Positions 24,145 to 33,512 of a stretch of DNA of 43,398 bases are shown here, in pieces. The translations under genes were made by a program, and so were the position numbers. Source of the stretch: an uncultured Lachnospiraceae bacterium (lineage in GTDB: Bacteria; Bacillota; Clostridia; Lachnospirales; Lachnospiraceae); the NCBI GenBank assembly GCA_902793995.1, contig CADBFP010000020.1, positions 1 through 43,398 of the forward strand. The letters are read 5' to 3'. How positions within the stretch are numbered: position 1 is the stretch's first letter; every line of letters begins with the position of its first letter. The notes beneath the pieces were generated by a model. It saw only the letters and a list, made by a program, of their open reading frames with translations. It made no database searches and was not told the DNA's origin.

Positions 24145-25509
24145 ATGAAGGAATTTGATGTATTGGTAATGGGCGGCGGCCCCGGGGGATACAGTCTGGC
24201 GGTTGCGGCGGCCAAAAAGGGCCTGTCCGTAGCGCTGTTTGAGAAGGAAACCCTGGGAGGCACCTGTCTGAATGTGGGCTGCATTCCCACTAAGTATCTG
24301 GTGGATAAGGCTCTCACCATGGAAAAAATGAAAAACCTCTCAAAACGGGGGATTTTTGAGGCAGTGCCGGCGCTAAACTTTGAAAAGGTGCAGAAGGGCA
24401 AAGAACTGGTGGTGAAGAAACTCACCGGCGGCGTAGGCTTTCTGCTTAAGGGGGCCGGTGTGGAGGTCATCCAGGGCGAGGCGGTCTTAAAGCCGGAGCG
24501 GACCGTGGAATGCGGCGGCGAGACATACCAGGGAAAAAACGTGGTGATTGCCACCGGCTCCGAAACCATGATTATTCCCATCCCCGGCCATGAATACTGC
24601 ATCACTTCCACGGATGTGCTGAATATGACGGAAGTGCCTTCCTCCATGGTGGTTATGGGAGGCGGCGTGATAGGGCTGGAGCTGGCCTGCGCCTTCCAGG
24701 CCTTCGGCTGCAAGGTGTCTGTGGTGGAAATGCTGCCGGAGCTGATCCCCCAGGGCGAAAGAGCCGCGGTGGAGCTTTTGGTAAAGCTGATTAAGAAAAA
24801 CGGCGTGAAGATCCATACCGGCGCCAGGATGCTGCGGGTGGAAAAGAGCGAAGAGGGCTTAAAAGCCGTGTTTGAAAAAGAGGGAGAAGAGCAAAGCATT
24901 GATTGCCAGGAAGTGCTGATGGCCGTGGGCCGGAAAGCCTGCCTCACGGGTATCGATGCCCAGGCTTTGGGACTGGAACTGGATGGGAAAAAGAATATCA
25001 AAGTGAGCAAAACCCAGGAAACCAATCTGCCCGGGGTGTACGCCATCGGAGATGCCGCCGGCGGTCTGCAGCTGGCCCATGCGGCTTATGCGGAGGGCGA
25101 GCGGGCCCTGGATGCGATTTTAAGCGAGGAAGGCCCTTCCGAAGAACCGATTCCTTCCTGCGTTTATACCCTGCCCTGCTATGCTGCGGTGGGCTTAAGC
25201 TCCGAGGCGGCTAAAGCGGCGGGCTATGAAACCCTGCTGGGAACCTTTGATTATAACAATAACGGCATGGCTCTGGCGGAGGGCGCCAGCGGTTCCGTGT
25301 TTGTGGTGGCGGATGCCAAAACCTGCAAAACCCTGGGGATTTCCATTGTGGGAGAAAACGCCTCCGAGATGATCGGCCTGGCTTCCTTGGCGGTGGCCCG
25401 GGGCTTAAATCAGGAAGAGTGGGAAAGCATGATTGTGGCCCACCCCTCCTTAAATGAAATGATCAAGGAGGCTGCTCTGGATTGCTTCGGGGCCGCGGTC
25501 CATAAATAA
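24145..25509 (+). CDS. lpdA: Dihydrolipoamide dehydrogenase (E3)
   Basis: A 454-residue flavoprotein with the FAD-binding GGGPGGYSLAVAA, redox disulfide Cys41/Cys46 in GGTCLNVGCIPTK, NAD-binding VMGGGVIGLELACAF, the second FAD motif GVYAIGDAAGG, and the C-terminal catalytic His433/Glu438 in AHPSLNEMIKEAA. It reoxidises dihydrolipoyl groups of 2-oxo-acid dehydrogenase or glycine cleavage complexes. There is no N-terminal lipoyl domain. The stop overlaps the start of lplA by one base (TAATG), so the lipoate ligase is co-translated. The lipoylated partner is not encoded in this window. Confidence 0.97.
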   Translation: MKEFDVLVMGGGPGGYSLAVAAAKKGLSVALFEKETLGGTCLNVGCIPTKYLVDKALTMEKMKNLSKRGIFEAVPALNFEKVQKGKELVVKKLTGGVGFLLKGAGVEVIQGEAVLKPERTVECGGETYQGKNVVIATGSETMIIPIPGHEYCITSTDVLNMTEVPSSMVVMGGGVIGLELACAFQAFGCKVSVVEMLPELIPQGERAAVELLVKLIKKNGVKIHTGARMLRVEKSEEGLKAVFEKEGEEQSIDCQEVLMAVGRKACLTGIDAQALGLELDGKKNIKVSKTQETNLPGVYAIGDAAGGLQLAHAAYAEGERALDAILSEEGPSEEPIPSCVYTLPCYAAVGLSSEAAKAAGYETLLGTFDYNNNGMALAEGASGSVFVVADAKTCKTLGISIVGENASEMIGLASLAVARGLNQEEWESMIVAHPSLNEMIKEAALDCFGAAVHK

Positions 25510-26501
25510 TGCGTGTTGATATCTTTAATTTGAATACCACCGATCCCGCCTTCAACCTGGCGGCGGAGGAATACTTGTTCAGCGGGATGCCCCGGGACCG
25601 GGCTTATGTGATGCTGTGGCAGAACGACGGGGCGGTGATTATCGGGAAATATCAGAATACCGCCGCGGAGGTGAACGGCCCTTATCTGGAGAGCCACGGT
25701 ATCAAAGCGGTGCGGCGGCTCTCCGGCGGCGGCGCCGTATATCATGATATGGGGAACCTGAACTTCACCCTTATCACGGATGCCAAACCCGGCGGGAAGG
25801 TGGATCTGGCCCTGTTCTGCCGGCCGGTGGTCCGGGCTCTGGCCCGCTTCGGTGTGGAAGCGGAAATCAGCGGCCGGAACGATGTGACGGTGGATGGGAA
25901 GAAGTTCTCCGGCAATGCCCAGTATGTGCGGGATGGCCGGGTGATGCACCATGGCACCATCCTCTTTGATTCGGATCTTGCCGTGGTGCAGGAGGCTCTT
26001 CGGGTAAAAGCGGAAAAGCTGGCCGGGAAGGGCGTATCCTCCGTTCGCTCCCGGGTGACCAACCTGAAACCCTTGCTGCCGGAAGGCACCACCCTGGAGG
26101 ATTTCCGCCGGGTGTTAAGCCAGGAATTAAGCCGGGGCGGCGAGGCAGAGGAGGCATCTTTCAGCCGGGAGGATCTGAAAGCCATCCGGCAGCAAAAAAG
26201 GGCGCGCTACGACCGCTGGGAATGGAATTGGGGGGCTTCCCCCGCCGGGACTTTGAAAAAGAGCGCCCGGATAGAAGGGGCGGGCAGCATTGAAGCGGTG
26301 ATGGGGCTGGAAAAGGGCTGTATCAAAAGCCTGTCCTTTCAGGGAGATTTTTTCAGCAGCCGCGAACCGGAGGAGCTGGCGGCCCGCCTGATAGGGGTTC
26401 CCTTAAAAGCCGGCGCTTTGGGGGATGCCTTAAAGGGCCTGAAGGTATCCGATTATTTTAGGGGCTTAACGAAGAAGGATTTGCTGGAGTTGTTGATGTA
26501 A
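25509..26501 (+). CDS. lplA: Lipoate-protein ligase A
   Basis: A 330-residue ligase that attaches free lipoate, via lipoyl-AMP, to carrier proteins. Motifs: RRLSGGGAVYHDMGN (69-83), and NDVTVDGKKFSGNAQ with the catalytic Lys132, then MHHGTILFDSDL. A C-terminal accessory domain of about 80 residues is present, as in full-length LplA. It is coupled to lpdA by one-base overlap. A scavenging rather than a biosynthetic (LipA/LipB) route to lipoylation is suggested. Confidence 0.96.
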   Translation: MRVDIFNLNTTDPAFNLAAEEYLFSGMPRDRAYVMLWQNDGAVIIGKYQNTAAEVNGPYLESHGIKAVRRLSGGGAVYHDMGNLNFTLITDAKPGGKVDLALFCRPVVRALARFGVEAEISGRNDVTVDGKKFSGNAQYVRDGRVMHHGTILFDSDLAVVQEALRVKAEKLAGKGVSSVRSRVTNLKPLLPEGTTLEDFRRVLSQELSRGGEAEEASFSREDLKAIRQQKRARYDRWEWNWGASPAGTLKKSARIEGAGSIEAVMGLEKGCIKSLSFQGDFFSSREPEELAARLIGVPLKAGALGDALKGLKVSDYFRGLTKKDLLELLM

Positions 26502-26544
26502 GGGCCGCCTTTATGCCGCCTCTGCGAGAAAGCTGCCAGCAGAG

Positions 26545-26570
26545 CGTAGGGGCGGGCAGTGCCCGCCCGA
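26545..26570. repeat. Dispersed GC-rich hairpin element
   Basis: CGTAGGGGCGGGCAGTGCCCGCC: the CGTAGGGGCG flank plus a perfect GGGC-AGT-GCCC-type stem. It lies between lplA and the phosphodiesterase gene, whose AAAGGAG follows immediately. Confidence 0.75.
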
Positions 26571-26583
26571 AAAGGAGATTCAG

Positions 26584-27141
26584 ATGAAATGGTTGATTGC
26601 TTCGGATATACACGGCTCTTCCAGCTGCTGCCAGCAGCTGCTGAAGCGCTTTGAAGTGGAAAAGGCGGAACGCCTGCTGCTGTTGGGAGACCTGCTCTAC
26701 CACGGAGCCCGAAACGCATTGCCGGAGGACTACGAAACCATCCGCACCACGGAGCTTTTGAACAGCCTGAAGGATGTGACCCTGGCGGTGCGGGGCAATT
26801 GCGATTCCGAGGTGGACCAGATGGTGCTGGAATTTCCCATTATGCAGGATTTTACCGCCCTGGTGGAGGGGGGCTGCCTGGTGATGGCCACCCACGGCCA
26901 TTTGTATGACGAACACAGCCGCCTGCCCCTCCAGGGGGTGGATGTGCTGTTGTCCGGCCATACCCATGTGCCGGTCTGCCATGATTTCGGAAATTTGGTG
27001 GCCATGAATCCTGGCTCCGTATCCATCCCCAAAGGGGGGAGCCGCCACAGCTATATGACCCTGGAGAACGGCCTCTATATTTGGAAGGATCTAAATGGGG
27101 ATGAGTACCGGCGCTTTGAAATGAAGCCAAGACATAATTGA
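26584..27141 (+). CDS. yfcE: YfcE/MJ0936-type metallophosphodiesterase
   Basis: A 185-residue calcineurin-like phosphoesterase with all metal motifs: SDIHGS, LLLGDLLYHG, GNCDSEVD, THGHLYD and LSGHTHVP. The length and motifs match YfcE, a Mn-dependent phosphodiesterase active on artificial substrates in E. coli; the physiological substrate is unknown. AAAGGAG lies just before the ATG. Confidence 0.93.
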   Translation: MKWLIASDIHGSSSCCQQLLKRFEVEKAERLLLLGDLLYHGARNALPEDYETIRTTELLNSLKDVTLAVRGNCDSEVDQMVLEFPIMQDFTALVEGGCLVMATHGHLYDEHSRLPLQGVDVLLSGHTHVPVCHDFGNLVAMNPGSVSIPKGGSRHSYMTLENGLYIWKDLNGDEYRRFEMKPRHN

Positions 27142-27154
27142 AGCGGGGAAGCAA

Positions 27155-27222
27155 GTCGCCCCCTCCCGGCCCTGAGGGCCACCCTCCCCCGCGTCCGGGG
27201 GAGGGTAAGTCGCCCCTACGTG
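27155..27222. repeat. Intergenic inverted-repeat element upstream of rarA
   Basis: GTCGCCCC, CTCCCGGCCCTGAGGGCCACC, the hairpin CCTCCCCC-GCGT-CCGGGGGAGG and GTCGCCCCTACG follow each other. The CGCCCCTACG end matches the dispersed family. It nearly reaches the rarA start. Confidence 0.7.
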
Positions 27223-27244
27223 CCCGCCTGCCACACTGCAACAG

Positions 27245-28573
27245 ATGATTATGAACTTATTTGACTACATCAACGAAGAAGAAAAGAAAAAGGACTCCCC
27301 TTTGGCCCTGAGGATGCGGCCCACCAGCCTGGAGGAGGTGGTGGGACAGCAGCATATCCTGGGAGAGGGGAAACTTCTGCGCCGCATTATCCAGGCGGAT
27401 CAGCTTTCTTCTTTGATTTTCTACGGGCCGCCGGGCACGGGGAAGACCACCCTGGCCCAGGTGATTGCCCATACCACGAAAGCCCGGTTCCGTCAGATCA
27501 ATGCCACTGCCGCCGGTAAAAAGGACATGGAAGAAGTGGTGGAAGAGGCGAAGAAAAACAGAGCGGCCTATCAGACAAAAACCATTTTGTTCATAGACGA
27601 AATCCACCGCTTCAACAAGGCCCAGCAGGATTATCTGCTGCCCTTTGTGGAAGACGGAACCATCATTTTGATCGGCGCCACCACGGAAAATCCCTTCTTC
27701 GAGGTCAACCGGGCCCTTATTTCCCGCTCCCAGCTGTTCCAGCTGAAACCCCTGGAAAAGGAGGACATTGCGGTCCTGATCCGCCGGGCGGTGGAGGATC
27801 CGGAGAAAGGCATGGGGATGTACGGCGCGGACATAGACGAGGAAGCCGTAAACTTCCTGGCGGATGTGGCGGGGGGCGATGCCCGCCGGGCCCTTGGCGC
27901 CGTGGAGCTGGGGGTGCTCACCACGGAACGCGGCCAGGAGGGCCGCATCCGTATCACCCTGGCGGTGGCGGAGGAATGCATCCAGCGCCGGGCGGTGGGC
28001 TATGACAAAGCCGGGGACAATCATTACGATGTGATCAGCGCCTTTATCAAAAGCATGCGGGGCTCGGATCCGGATGCGGCCCTGTATTATCTGGCCCGCA
28101 TGATTACCGCGGGAGAAGACCCCAAATTCATTTCCCGGCGGATCATGATCTGCGCCGCAGAGGATGTGGGACTGGCGGACCCCCGGGCCATGCAGGTGGC
28201 GGTAGCCGCGGCCCAGGTGCTGGAGCGGGTAGGGATGCCGGAGGGACGCATTCCCCTGGCCCTGGCCGCCACTTATGTGGCCACGGCACCGAAAAGCAAT
28301 GCGGCCTATCTGGGCATCGATAAAGCCCTGGACACGGTGGCCCATACGGATATTAAGCAGGTGCCGCCACATTTACAGGGGACGGGCTATCAGGGAGCTT
28401 CCGAACTGGGAAAAGGCATCGGTTATCAGTATGCCCACGATTTTCCCGGCCATTATGTGAAACAGCAGTATCTGCCGGATGAACTCCTGGGCCGGGTTTT
28501 CCTGGAACTGGGCGAGAACGGTTACGAGCAGGAAATCAAAAAACAGATGGAGTTTTTGTCCTCTTTAGTGTAA
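27245..28573 (+). CDS. rarA: Replication-associated recombination protein A (RarA/MgsA) AAA+ ATPase
   Basis: A 442-residue clamp-loader-like AAA+ ATPase acting at stalled replication forks. It has the start typical of the family (MNLFDY then PLALRMRPTSLEEVVGQQHILG), Walker A GPPGTGKTT (61-69), Walker B ILFIDEIHRF (114-123), sensor 1 GATTENP, and the C-terminal tetramerisation and MgsA_C region (YDVISAFIKSMRGSDPDAALYYLARM). The start is unusual in that neither the ATG at 27245 nor that at 27251 has a recognisable ribosome site; the repeat element lies immediately upstream. Confidence 0.96.
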   Translation: MIMNLFDYINEEEKKKDSPLALRMRPTSLEEVVGQQHILGEGKLLRRIIQADQLSSLIFYGPPGTGKTTLAQVIAHTTKARFRQINATAAGKKDMEEVVEEAKKNRAAYQTKTILFIDEIHRFNKAQQDYLLPFVEDGTIILIGATTENPFFEVNRALISRSQLFQLKPLEKEDIAVLIRRAVEDPEKGMGMYGADIDEEAVNFLADVAGGDARRALGAVELGVLTTERGQEGRIRITLAVAEECIQRRAVGYDKAGDNHYDVISAFIKSMRGSDPDAALYYLARMITAGEDPKFISRRIMICAAEDVGLADPRAMQVAVAAAQVLERVGMPEGRIPLALAATYVATAPKSNAAYLGIDKALDTVAHTDIKQVPPHLQGTGYQGASELGKGIGYQYAHDFPGHYVKQQYLPDELLGRVFLELGENGYEQEIKKQMEFLSSLV

Positions 28574-28618
28574 AATATATCAGATAAAGGAATGCCGCCA
28601 GAGGGGAAAGGAGAGACC

Positions 28619-31600
28619 GTGCGCAAGAAAATCAATCAGTTGGCCAAGGGCGATCTGGAAGAAGTCAAGGCCCGGATTCGGCTTTCGGAATCCCAAATCA
28701 CGGGATCGGTTCCCTGCGGCCGCTCCGGCGGCGGGGAGTTTTCCTTAAGCAGTGAAAACGGAATCCCCTTCCGGGGCCTGGTTTTTGTGGACGACGAACG
28801 CATCGAATTCCCGCAGGATGCCTTTGCGGGACAGCAGGTCACCATTCCCTATATCATTCATGCCGAAGATGAACATGACGACACGGTGCTGGAGGGCCGT
28901 TTTGCCCTGGTCACCAATACCGGCGATCTTTATGTTCCCTATCGCTTTGTCATCGGGCGCAGCGTAGGAGAGGAAATGCCCTTGCCCGCCACGCCCCAGG
29001 AGCTGGGCCAGTTGGCGGCGGCCCAGCCGGAGCAGCTGGTGAAGCTCTTCGAAGCCGGCGGATTTGCCGCCTTCCCCTTCCTGAAGGATGCCTCTTTGAA
29101 AGCCCTTTATGAAGCCCTGCGGGAATCCACGGACAAACGGACGGCGCTGGAAGAGTTTTTAGTGGCCTGCGGCGCCAAACAGCCGGTGAAACTGAAGGTG
29201 GATGCGGAGCCCCTCAGCTTTGAATTCCGTCCCGGAAAAGCCGGAGAAATCCGGGTGAGCCGGGAAGGGGAAGGTTATGTGGCTATTCATGTGCAGACAG
29301 ACGCCCCTTTCATCCGCCTGGTCAAGGAACGCTGGACCGGTCTGGACTTTAGGGAAGGGAAACTGTCCATCCCGTTGAACTTCGCGGCGGAACAGCTCCA
29401 CGCCGGCCAGAATCTGGGACAGGTGATTCTCAGCACCGGCCGGGAGGAATACCGGATTCCCGTTACGGTGATACCGGACCGGACGGAAGGAGAGGAAGAA
29501 CAGCGCCGCCGGCAGCTAAAACGCTGCAGGTTGCAGCTGGCGGAGGCGGCGGTAAAGCTGTACGCAGGGGAGAACCCGCCTTACAATATCGAAACCCAGA
29601 TCCTGAAATTGCTGGATGCCCGGGACCGTCTGCAGGAGCCGGGGGTCCGGGATATGCTGAGCCGGGCGGAGATCCTCCGGCAGATGAACAGACGGAACGA
29701 AGAAAAAGAAGCCCTGGAGCAAATCCGGGCGGAAGTCCAGCGGAACCGCACGGAGAATGTGACGGAATACCTCTGGTTTTTGTACCTGGAAGAAGAGCGG
29801 GAAAAGGGCAACCGTTTATCCGACGGCTTTTTGCGCCTTCTGTACCGGCTGAAGGATGAAGCCGCCGGCCGGGCGGAGCTGCTGCCTCTTTTGATGCGCT
29901 CCGACAGCGAATGGGCGGAGCGGCCGGAAAGGTGCCTTAGCCGCATGCGGGAGCATCACCGCCGGGGGAATTTCCCCCTGATATTGAAGATCGAGGCGGT
30001 CCGTTTGCTGAAGGAGCATCCGGAACTCTTAACGGAAATGGATCCCTTTATGACGAGCCTCCTCCATTTCGGCGCCCGTTATGAATGCTGGCCCCGGGAA
30101 ATGGCAGAAAAGGCGGCGGCTCTACTGGCAGAGCAGAAAGGCTTCCGCTTGGGAAGCGAACGACTGATGCTGCTTTTATACAAAAGCTATCCCGACAGCC
30201 GGATGCTCGGCCATTTGCTGGCAGTGCTGCTGCGGCGGGATAAGCCCCGGAAGCAGCATTTGTCCTGGTATGAGAAGGGCATCCGGGAGGATGTGCGCCT
30301 GGCGGAGATTTACGAGTATTACCTGGCGGCGCTGCCGGAGGATTTTGCCGGGGATGTTCCTCAGATGGTGCAGCTGTATTATACCTACAACAGCCCCCGT
30401 TCCCGCCGGGCTCAGCATACGCTGTACCGCTATATTTTAAGCCAGTATGAGCCGGACACCCAGATGTATAAGCTCTACGAAAAGCAGATCCAGACCTATG
30501 CCATGGATCAGCTGCTTTTAGGCTCGCCCAAGGAATCGGAAGCCATTTTCTACGAGAAAATGTTTATTCCCCAGGTATTGGACAGCCGTATGGCGGTGGT
30601 GCTTTCGGAATATGTTTATACCATGCATCTGAACCTGGCGAATCAGAGCATAGAAAAAATCCTGGTGATTTACGGGGAATTAAAGGAACCTTATAGCTAT
30701 CCCGTGAAAAAGGGCGAAGCCTATATTCCCGTGTTTACCCCCAACTGCCGCCTGCTTTTCGTGGATAAAAAGGGCGGCCGCTACACCCAAACCGCATTCC
30801 GCCGGGAGAAGCTGATGGATGCCTCCCGGGAATTGATGGAGAGCCTGAAACGGCTGGCGCCGGGGAGTCTGCCCTTTAAGCTGATGCAATGCAAGAAAGC
30901 CCTGAAGGGGGAACTCAGCGACTGGGAGGCCCAGGACCTGGTTCACCGCTTCCCGGAATGGAACGAACTTTCCGAGGAATACCGGGAAAAGCTGATTTTC
31001 AGTCTGGTAAAGCGCCGGAATCTGGGGACGGCGGAAAATGCCGCCCTTCTGAAGGAGCTGCGCCGCAGCCCCTATCTGGACGCCAAAGCCGGAGCCCTGC
31101 TGGCAGAGAGCCTGCTGCTGCAGGGGGATGACAGCGCCGCCGCGGAAATGGTGCAGCGCTTCGGCTATTGCCACTTTGATACCGCCCTCTTGCTGCGGCT
31201 GATGAACCGCCTGATCCGCACCAAAGGCTACCAGGCGGACAAAAGCATCTATAAGGGGGTGCTTTCCCTTTACCGCCGGGAAGTGTGGGATTCGGTGACT
31301 TTGACTTATCTCTGCCGCCATTACAACAGCGGCACGGCGGAAATGTTAAAGCTGCTGGACCGGTCCAAAAGCGGAGAAGCCCTGGTGTATGACCTGCCGG
31401 AGCGGCTGCTGGGGCAAATGCTTTTTACCGGAGAAACCAAACGGATTGACAGCGTGGTGGAGCTGTATTTGAAGGAAACCCAGGCTCCGAAGGTGCCCAA
31501 CCGCACCCTGCTTCACGCCTATGCCGTGGACCGCTGCGAAAAGTATTTCTGCGGGGGTGAAAGCGTCCCGGACAATATTTTTGCTTACCTGGCCTCCTGG

Positions 31601-32176
31601 GCTGCTTCGGAGAAAAAGGCGGTGATGCTGCCGGAACTTTGCCAGATTGCCTTGACCAAATACCATGCCGAGCAGGAGAGCTTAAGCCCGGAGGAGACGG
31701 CCCTGTCCAAAACCTTCCTGTATCATCTGTACGATAAAGGCCTGCTTTTTGCCTACCAGGAAAAACTGGCCCGCTTTTATCCCCTGCCGGCGGAACTGGC
31801 GGATAAGACCCTGATTGAGTACCGGGGAAAGGAAGAAGAGCCGGTGAAGATTTCCTTCCGGATTCTGCCTAAAGAGCAGGATGAAGAGGCCCATACCACG
31901 GAAATGCCCCATATTTTCCGGGGAATTTATGTAAAACCCGTGCTGCTTTTTGCGGACGAGGAACTGGAGTACACTATTATAAAAAGCACGGAACCCGTGG
32001 GGGCTCTGTTGGAAAAGGGCCGCATTAAGGGAAGCCGGGGCAGCGGAAACAACCGCTTTGCCTTGCTGAACCGGATGATCGAAGGGGCGATGGAGGAAAA
32101 ATCCGGCTGGCAGGAAGAAATTTTGGATTTCGGAAAACGGGATGTTGTGATGCAGGAGTACTTCCCTCTGGGATGA
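28619..32176 (+). CDS. DUF5717-family protein, giant helical-repeat protein of unknown function
   Basis: A 1185-residue cytoplasmic-looking protein without signal peptide or membrane helix. Residues 1-120 and about 185-290 are beta-rich, Ig-like (for example VKLKVDAEPLSFEF). From about 295 to 1080 it is a long alpha-helical array, probably TPR/HAT-like. The C-terminal 100 residues (FRILPKEQDEE, then FRGIYVKPVLLFADEELEYTI) are beta-rich again. I recognise it as the DUF5717 type of Clostridia. The start is GTG at 28619 with AAAGGAG five bases upstream; an ATG at 28592 lacks a properly spaced site. The following actin-fold and TPR genes are usual neighbours, as I recall, suggesting a three-part complex. 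No function is known to me. Confidence 0.85.
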   Translation: MRKKINQLAKGDLEEVKARIRLSESQITGSVPCGRSGGGEFSLSSENGIPFRGLVFVDDERIEFPQDAFAGQQVTIPYIIHAEDEHDDTVLEGRFALVTNTGDLYVPYRFVIGRSVGEEMPLPATPQELGQLAAAQPEQLVKLFEAGGFAAFPFLKDASLKALYEALRESTDKRTALEEFLVACGAKQPVKLKVDAEPLSFEFRPGKAGEIRVSREGEGYVAIHVQTDAPFIRLVKERWTGLDFREGKLSIPLNFAAEQLHAGQNLGQVILSTGREEYRIPVTVIPDRTEGEEEQRRRQLKRCRLQLAEAAVKLYAGENPPYNIETQILKLLDARDRLQEPGVRDMLSRAEILRQMNRRNEEKEALEQIRAEVQRNRTENVTEYLWFLYLEEEREKGNRLSDGFLRLLYRLKDEAAGRAELLPLLMRSDSEWAERPERCLSRMREHHRRGNFPLILKIEAVRLLKEHPELLTEMDPFMTSLLHFGARYECWPREMAEKAAALLAEQKGFRLGSERLMLLLYKSYPDSRMLGHLLAVLLRRDKPRKQHLSWYEKGIREDVRLAEIYEYYLAALPEDFAGDVPQMVQLYYTYNSPRSRRAQHTLYRYILSQYEPDTQMYKLYEKQIQTYAMDQLLLGSPKESEAIFYEKMFIPQVLDSRMAVVLSEYVYTMHLNLANQSIEKILVIYGELKEPYSYPVKKGEAYIPVFTPNCRLLFVDKKGGRYTQTAFRREKLMDASRELMESLKRLAPGSLPFKLMQCKKALKGELSDWEAQDLVHRFPEWNELSEEYREKLIFSLVKRRNLGTAENAALLKELRRSPYLDAKAGALLAESLLLQGDDSAAAEMVQRFGYCHFDTALLLRLMNRLIRTKGYQADKSIYKGVLSLYRREVWDSVTLTYLCRHYNSGTAEMLKLLDRSKSGEALVYDLPERLLGQMLFTGETKRIDSVVELYLKETQAPKVPNRTLLHAYAVDRCEKYFCGGESVPDNIFAYLASWAASEKKAVMLPELCQIALTKYHAEQESLSPEETALSKTFLYHLYDKGLLFAYQEKLARFYPLPAELADKTLIEYRGKEEEPVKISFRILPKEQDEEAHTTEMPHIFRGIYVKPVLLFADEELEYTIIKSTEPVGALLEKGRIKGSRGSGNNRFALLNRMIEGAMEEKSGWQEEILDFGKRDVVMQEYFPLG

Positions 32177-32181
32177 TTTTC

Positions 32182-32190
32182 TGCTATAAT
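32182..32190 (+). promoter_or_regulatory. Extended -10 promoter before the DUF5716 gene
   Basis: TGCTATAAT is an exact extended -10 element located six bases after the stop of the DUF5717 gene; a poor -35 (TTCCCT) stands 17 bases upstream. It could give the two downstream genes independent transcription. Confidence 0.55.
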
Positions 32191-32231
32191 TATTGGCACT
32201 GATTTGGCCCCCGGGCAGAAAGGAGAAAAAC

Positions 32232-33500
32232 ATGGAACCCTTGATTTTAGGCATTGATCTTTGCGATACCTATAGTCAGATCAGTGTATTTTCTCCTGAG
32301 AGCGGGACGGCGGAACCCATTTTGCTGGGAGAAGGGGAAAACAGTTCCCTGATTTCCACGGTGCTCTGCAAAATGAAGGGCAGCGATACCTGGCTGATCG
32401 GGTACGAGGCTTACCGGCGGGCTTTGATGGGGGAGGGCACCATGGTGGACAAGCTGGTGAAGCTCCTCTATAAAAACGGCAACGCTACTATTGAAGGCGT
32501 CCAATACAGCGCCGAGGAACTGATGGGCCATTATATCGAGCAGCTTTTAAAGCTCCCCCGGGAAAAATACGGGGTGGAGGAAGTGCGCTGCCTGGCCATC
32601 ACCCTGCGGCAGCTGAGCCCGGATCTGCTGGACCGGCTTACCCGGGCCTGCGACCGCTGCGGCCTGTCCCGGAGCAAACTGCGCTTTTTAAGCCATACGG
32701 AGAGCTTCGCCTTTTTCGTGGCCTCCCGGCCCAAGGAAATCTGGCCCAATATGGTGGTGGGCTTTGACCTGGGCGAAGAAGGCCTGGATTATTATGAAAT
32801 GCGCATCGTCCGGGGACGCCGTCCCCAGGTGCTGGAAGCCAGGCGGGAATCCCTGGAGGAAGCCTTCGATTTGGATATTTTCGATACGGCGGTGGGAGCC
32901 CGCATGGCGGATACCATCCTTTCCTCCTGTGCGGACCGGCTGCTGACCAAGAAGCTGATTTCCTCCGTGTTCCTGACCGGAGAGGGCTTTAATCATGTGG
33001 CAAACTGGGCGCCGGAGTTTTTAAGGCGGCTCTGCAATAAACGGAAGGTCTTTGAGGGCCAGCACCTGTTTGCGGACGGGGCCGCCATTTTGGCCTACGA
33101 CAGTACCCGGGCGGAGACCATCTTCCCCTATGTATGCATTTGCGAGGGACGGCTTTCCTCCTCCATCAGCCTGTATGCGGTGCGGGAAGGCAAAAACGAA
33201 CAGCTGGTGCTGGCGGCCGCCGGCAGCAACTGGTATGAGGCCCGGTCCACGGCGGAATTCATTTTGGACGATGTGGCCAACCTGGAACTGATGATTACCC
33301 CCTTCGCCACCCAGAGGGTGGAAACCATCGGCATTTCCCTTTCGGAACTGCCGGCCCGGCCCAATAAGGCCACCCGGATTCAGCTGATCCTGTCCTTTTC
33401 CTCGGAAAACCATGTGACGGCCCGGGTGGTGGACAAGGGCTTCGGAGAGCTTTACCCTGCCAGCGGCAAGGTGATCCGCAAGGATTTCCTGATATCATAA
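32232..33500 (+). CDS. DUF5716-family actin/Hsp70-fold (ASKHA) ATPase-like protein
   Basis: A 422-residue protein with the phosphate-1 motif LGIDLCDTYSQISVF (5-19), a phosphate-2-like MVVGFDLGEEGLDYYEM, and an adenosine-type SVFLTGEGFNHVANW. The order and spacing resemble Hsp70/actin-fold nucleotide-binding domains. It then has a C-terminal beta-rich segment (TRIQLILSFSSENHVTARVVDKG) that recalls an Hsp70 substrate domain in miniature. ATG at 32232 has AAAGGAG six bases upstream; the longer frame from 32193 is unlikely. It stands between DUF5717 and a TPR protein. A chaperone-like or filament-like role is inference. Confidence 0.85.
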   Translation: MEPLILGIDLCDTYSQISVFSPESGTAEPILLGEGENSSLISTVLCKMKGSDTWLIGYEAYRRALMGEGTMVDKLVKLLYKNGNATIEGVQYSAEELMGHYIEQLLKLPREKYGVEEVRCLAITLRQLSPDLLDRLTRACDRCGLSRSKLRFLSHTESFAFFVASRPKEIWPNMVVGFDLGEEGLDYYEMRIVRGRRPQVLEARRESLEEAFDLDIFDTAVGARMADTILSSCADRLLTKKLISSVFLTGEGFNHVANWAPEFLRRLCNKRKVFEGQHLFADGAAILAYDSTRAETIFPYVCICEGRLSSSISLYAVREGKNEQLVLAAAGSNWYEARSTAEFILDDVANLELMITPFATQRVETIGISLSELPARPNKATRIQLILSFSSENHVTARVVDKGFGELYPASGKVIRKDFLIS

Positions 33501-33512
33501 AGGAGCAAAGCC

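Noticed and set aside
27257-28372. A 371-codon minus-strand frame opposite rarA
   Set aside because: It is antisense to conserved AAA+ motifs and shows only a shadow composition.
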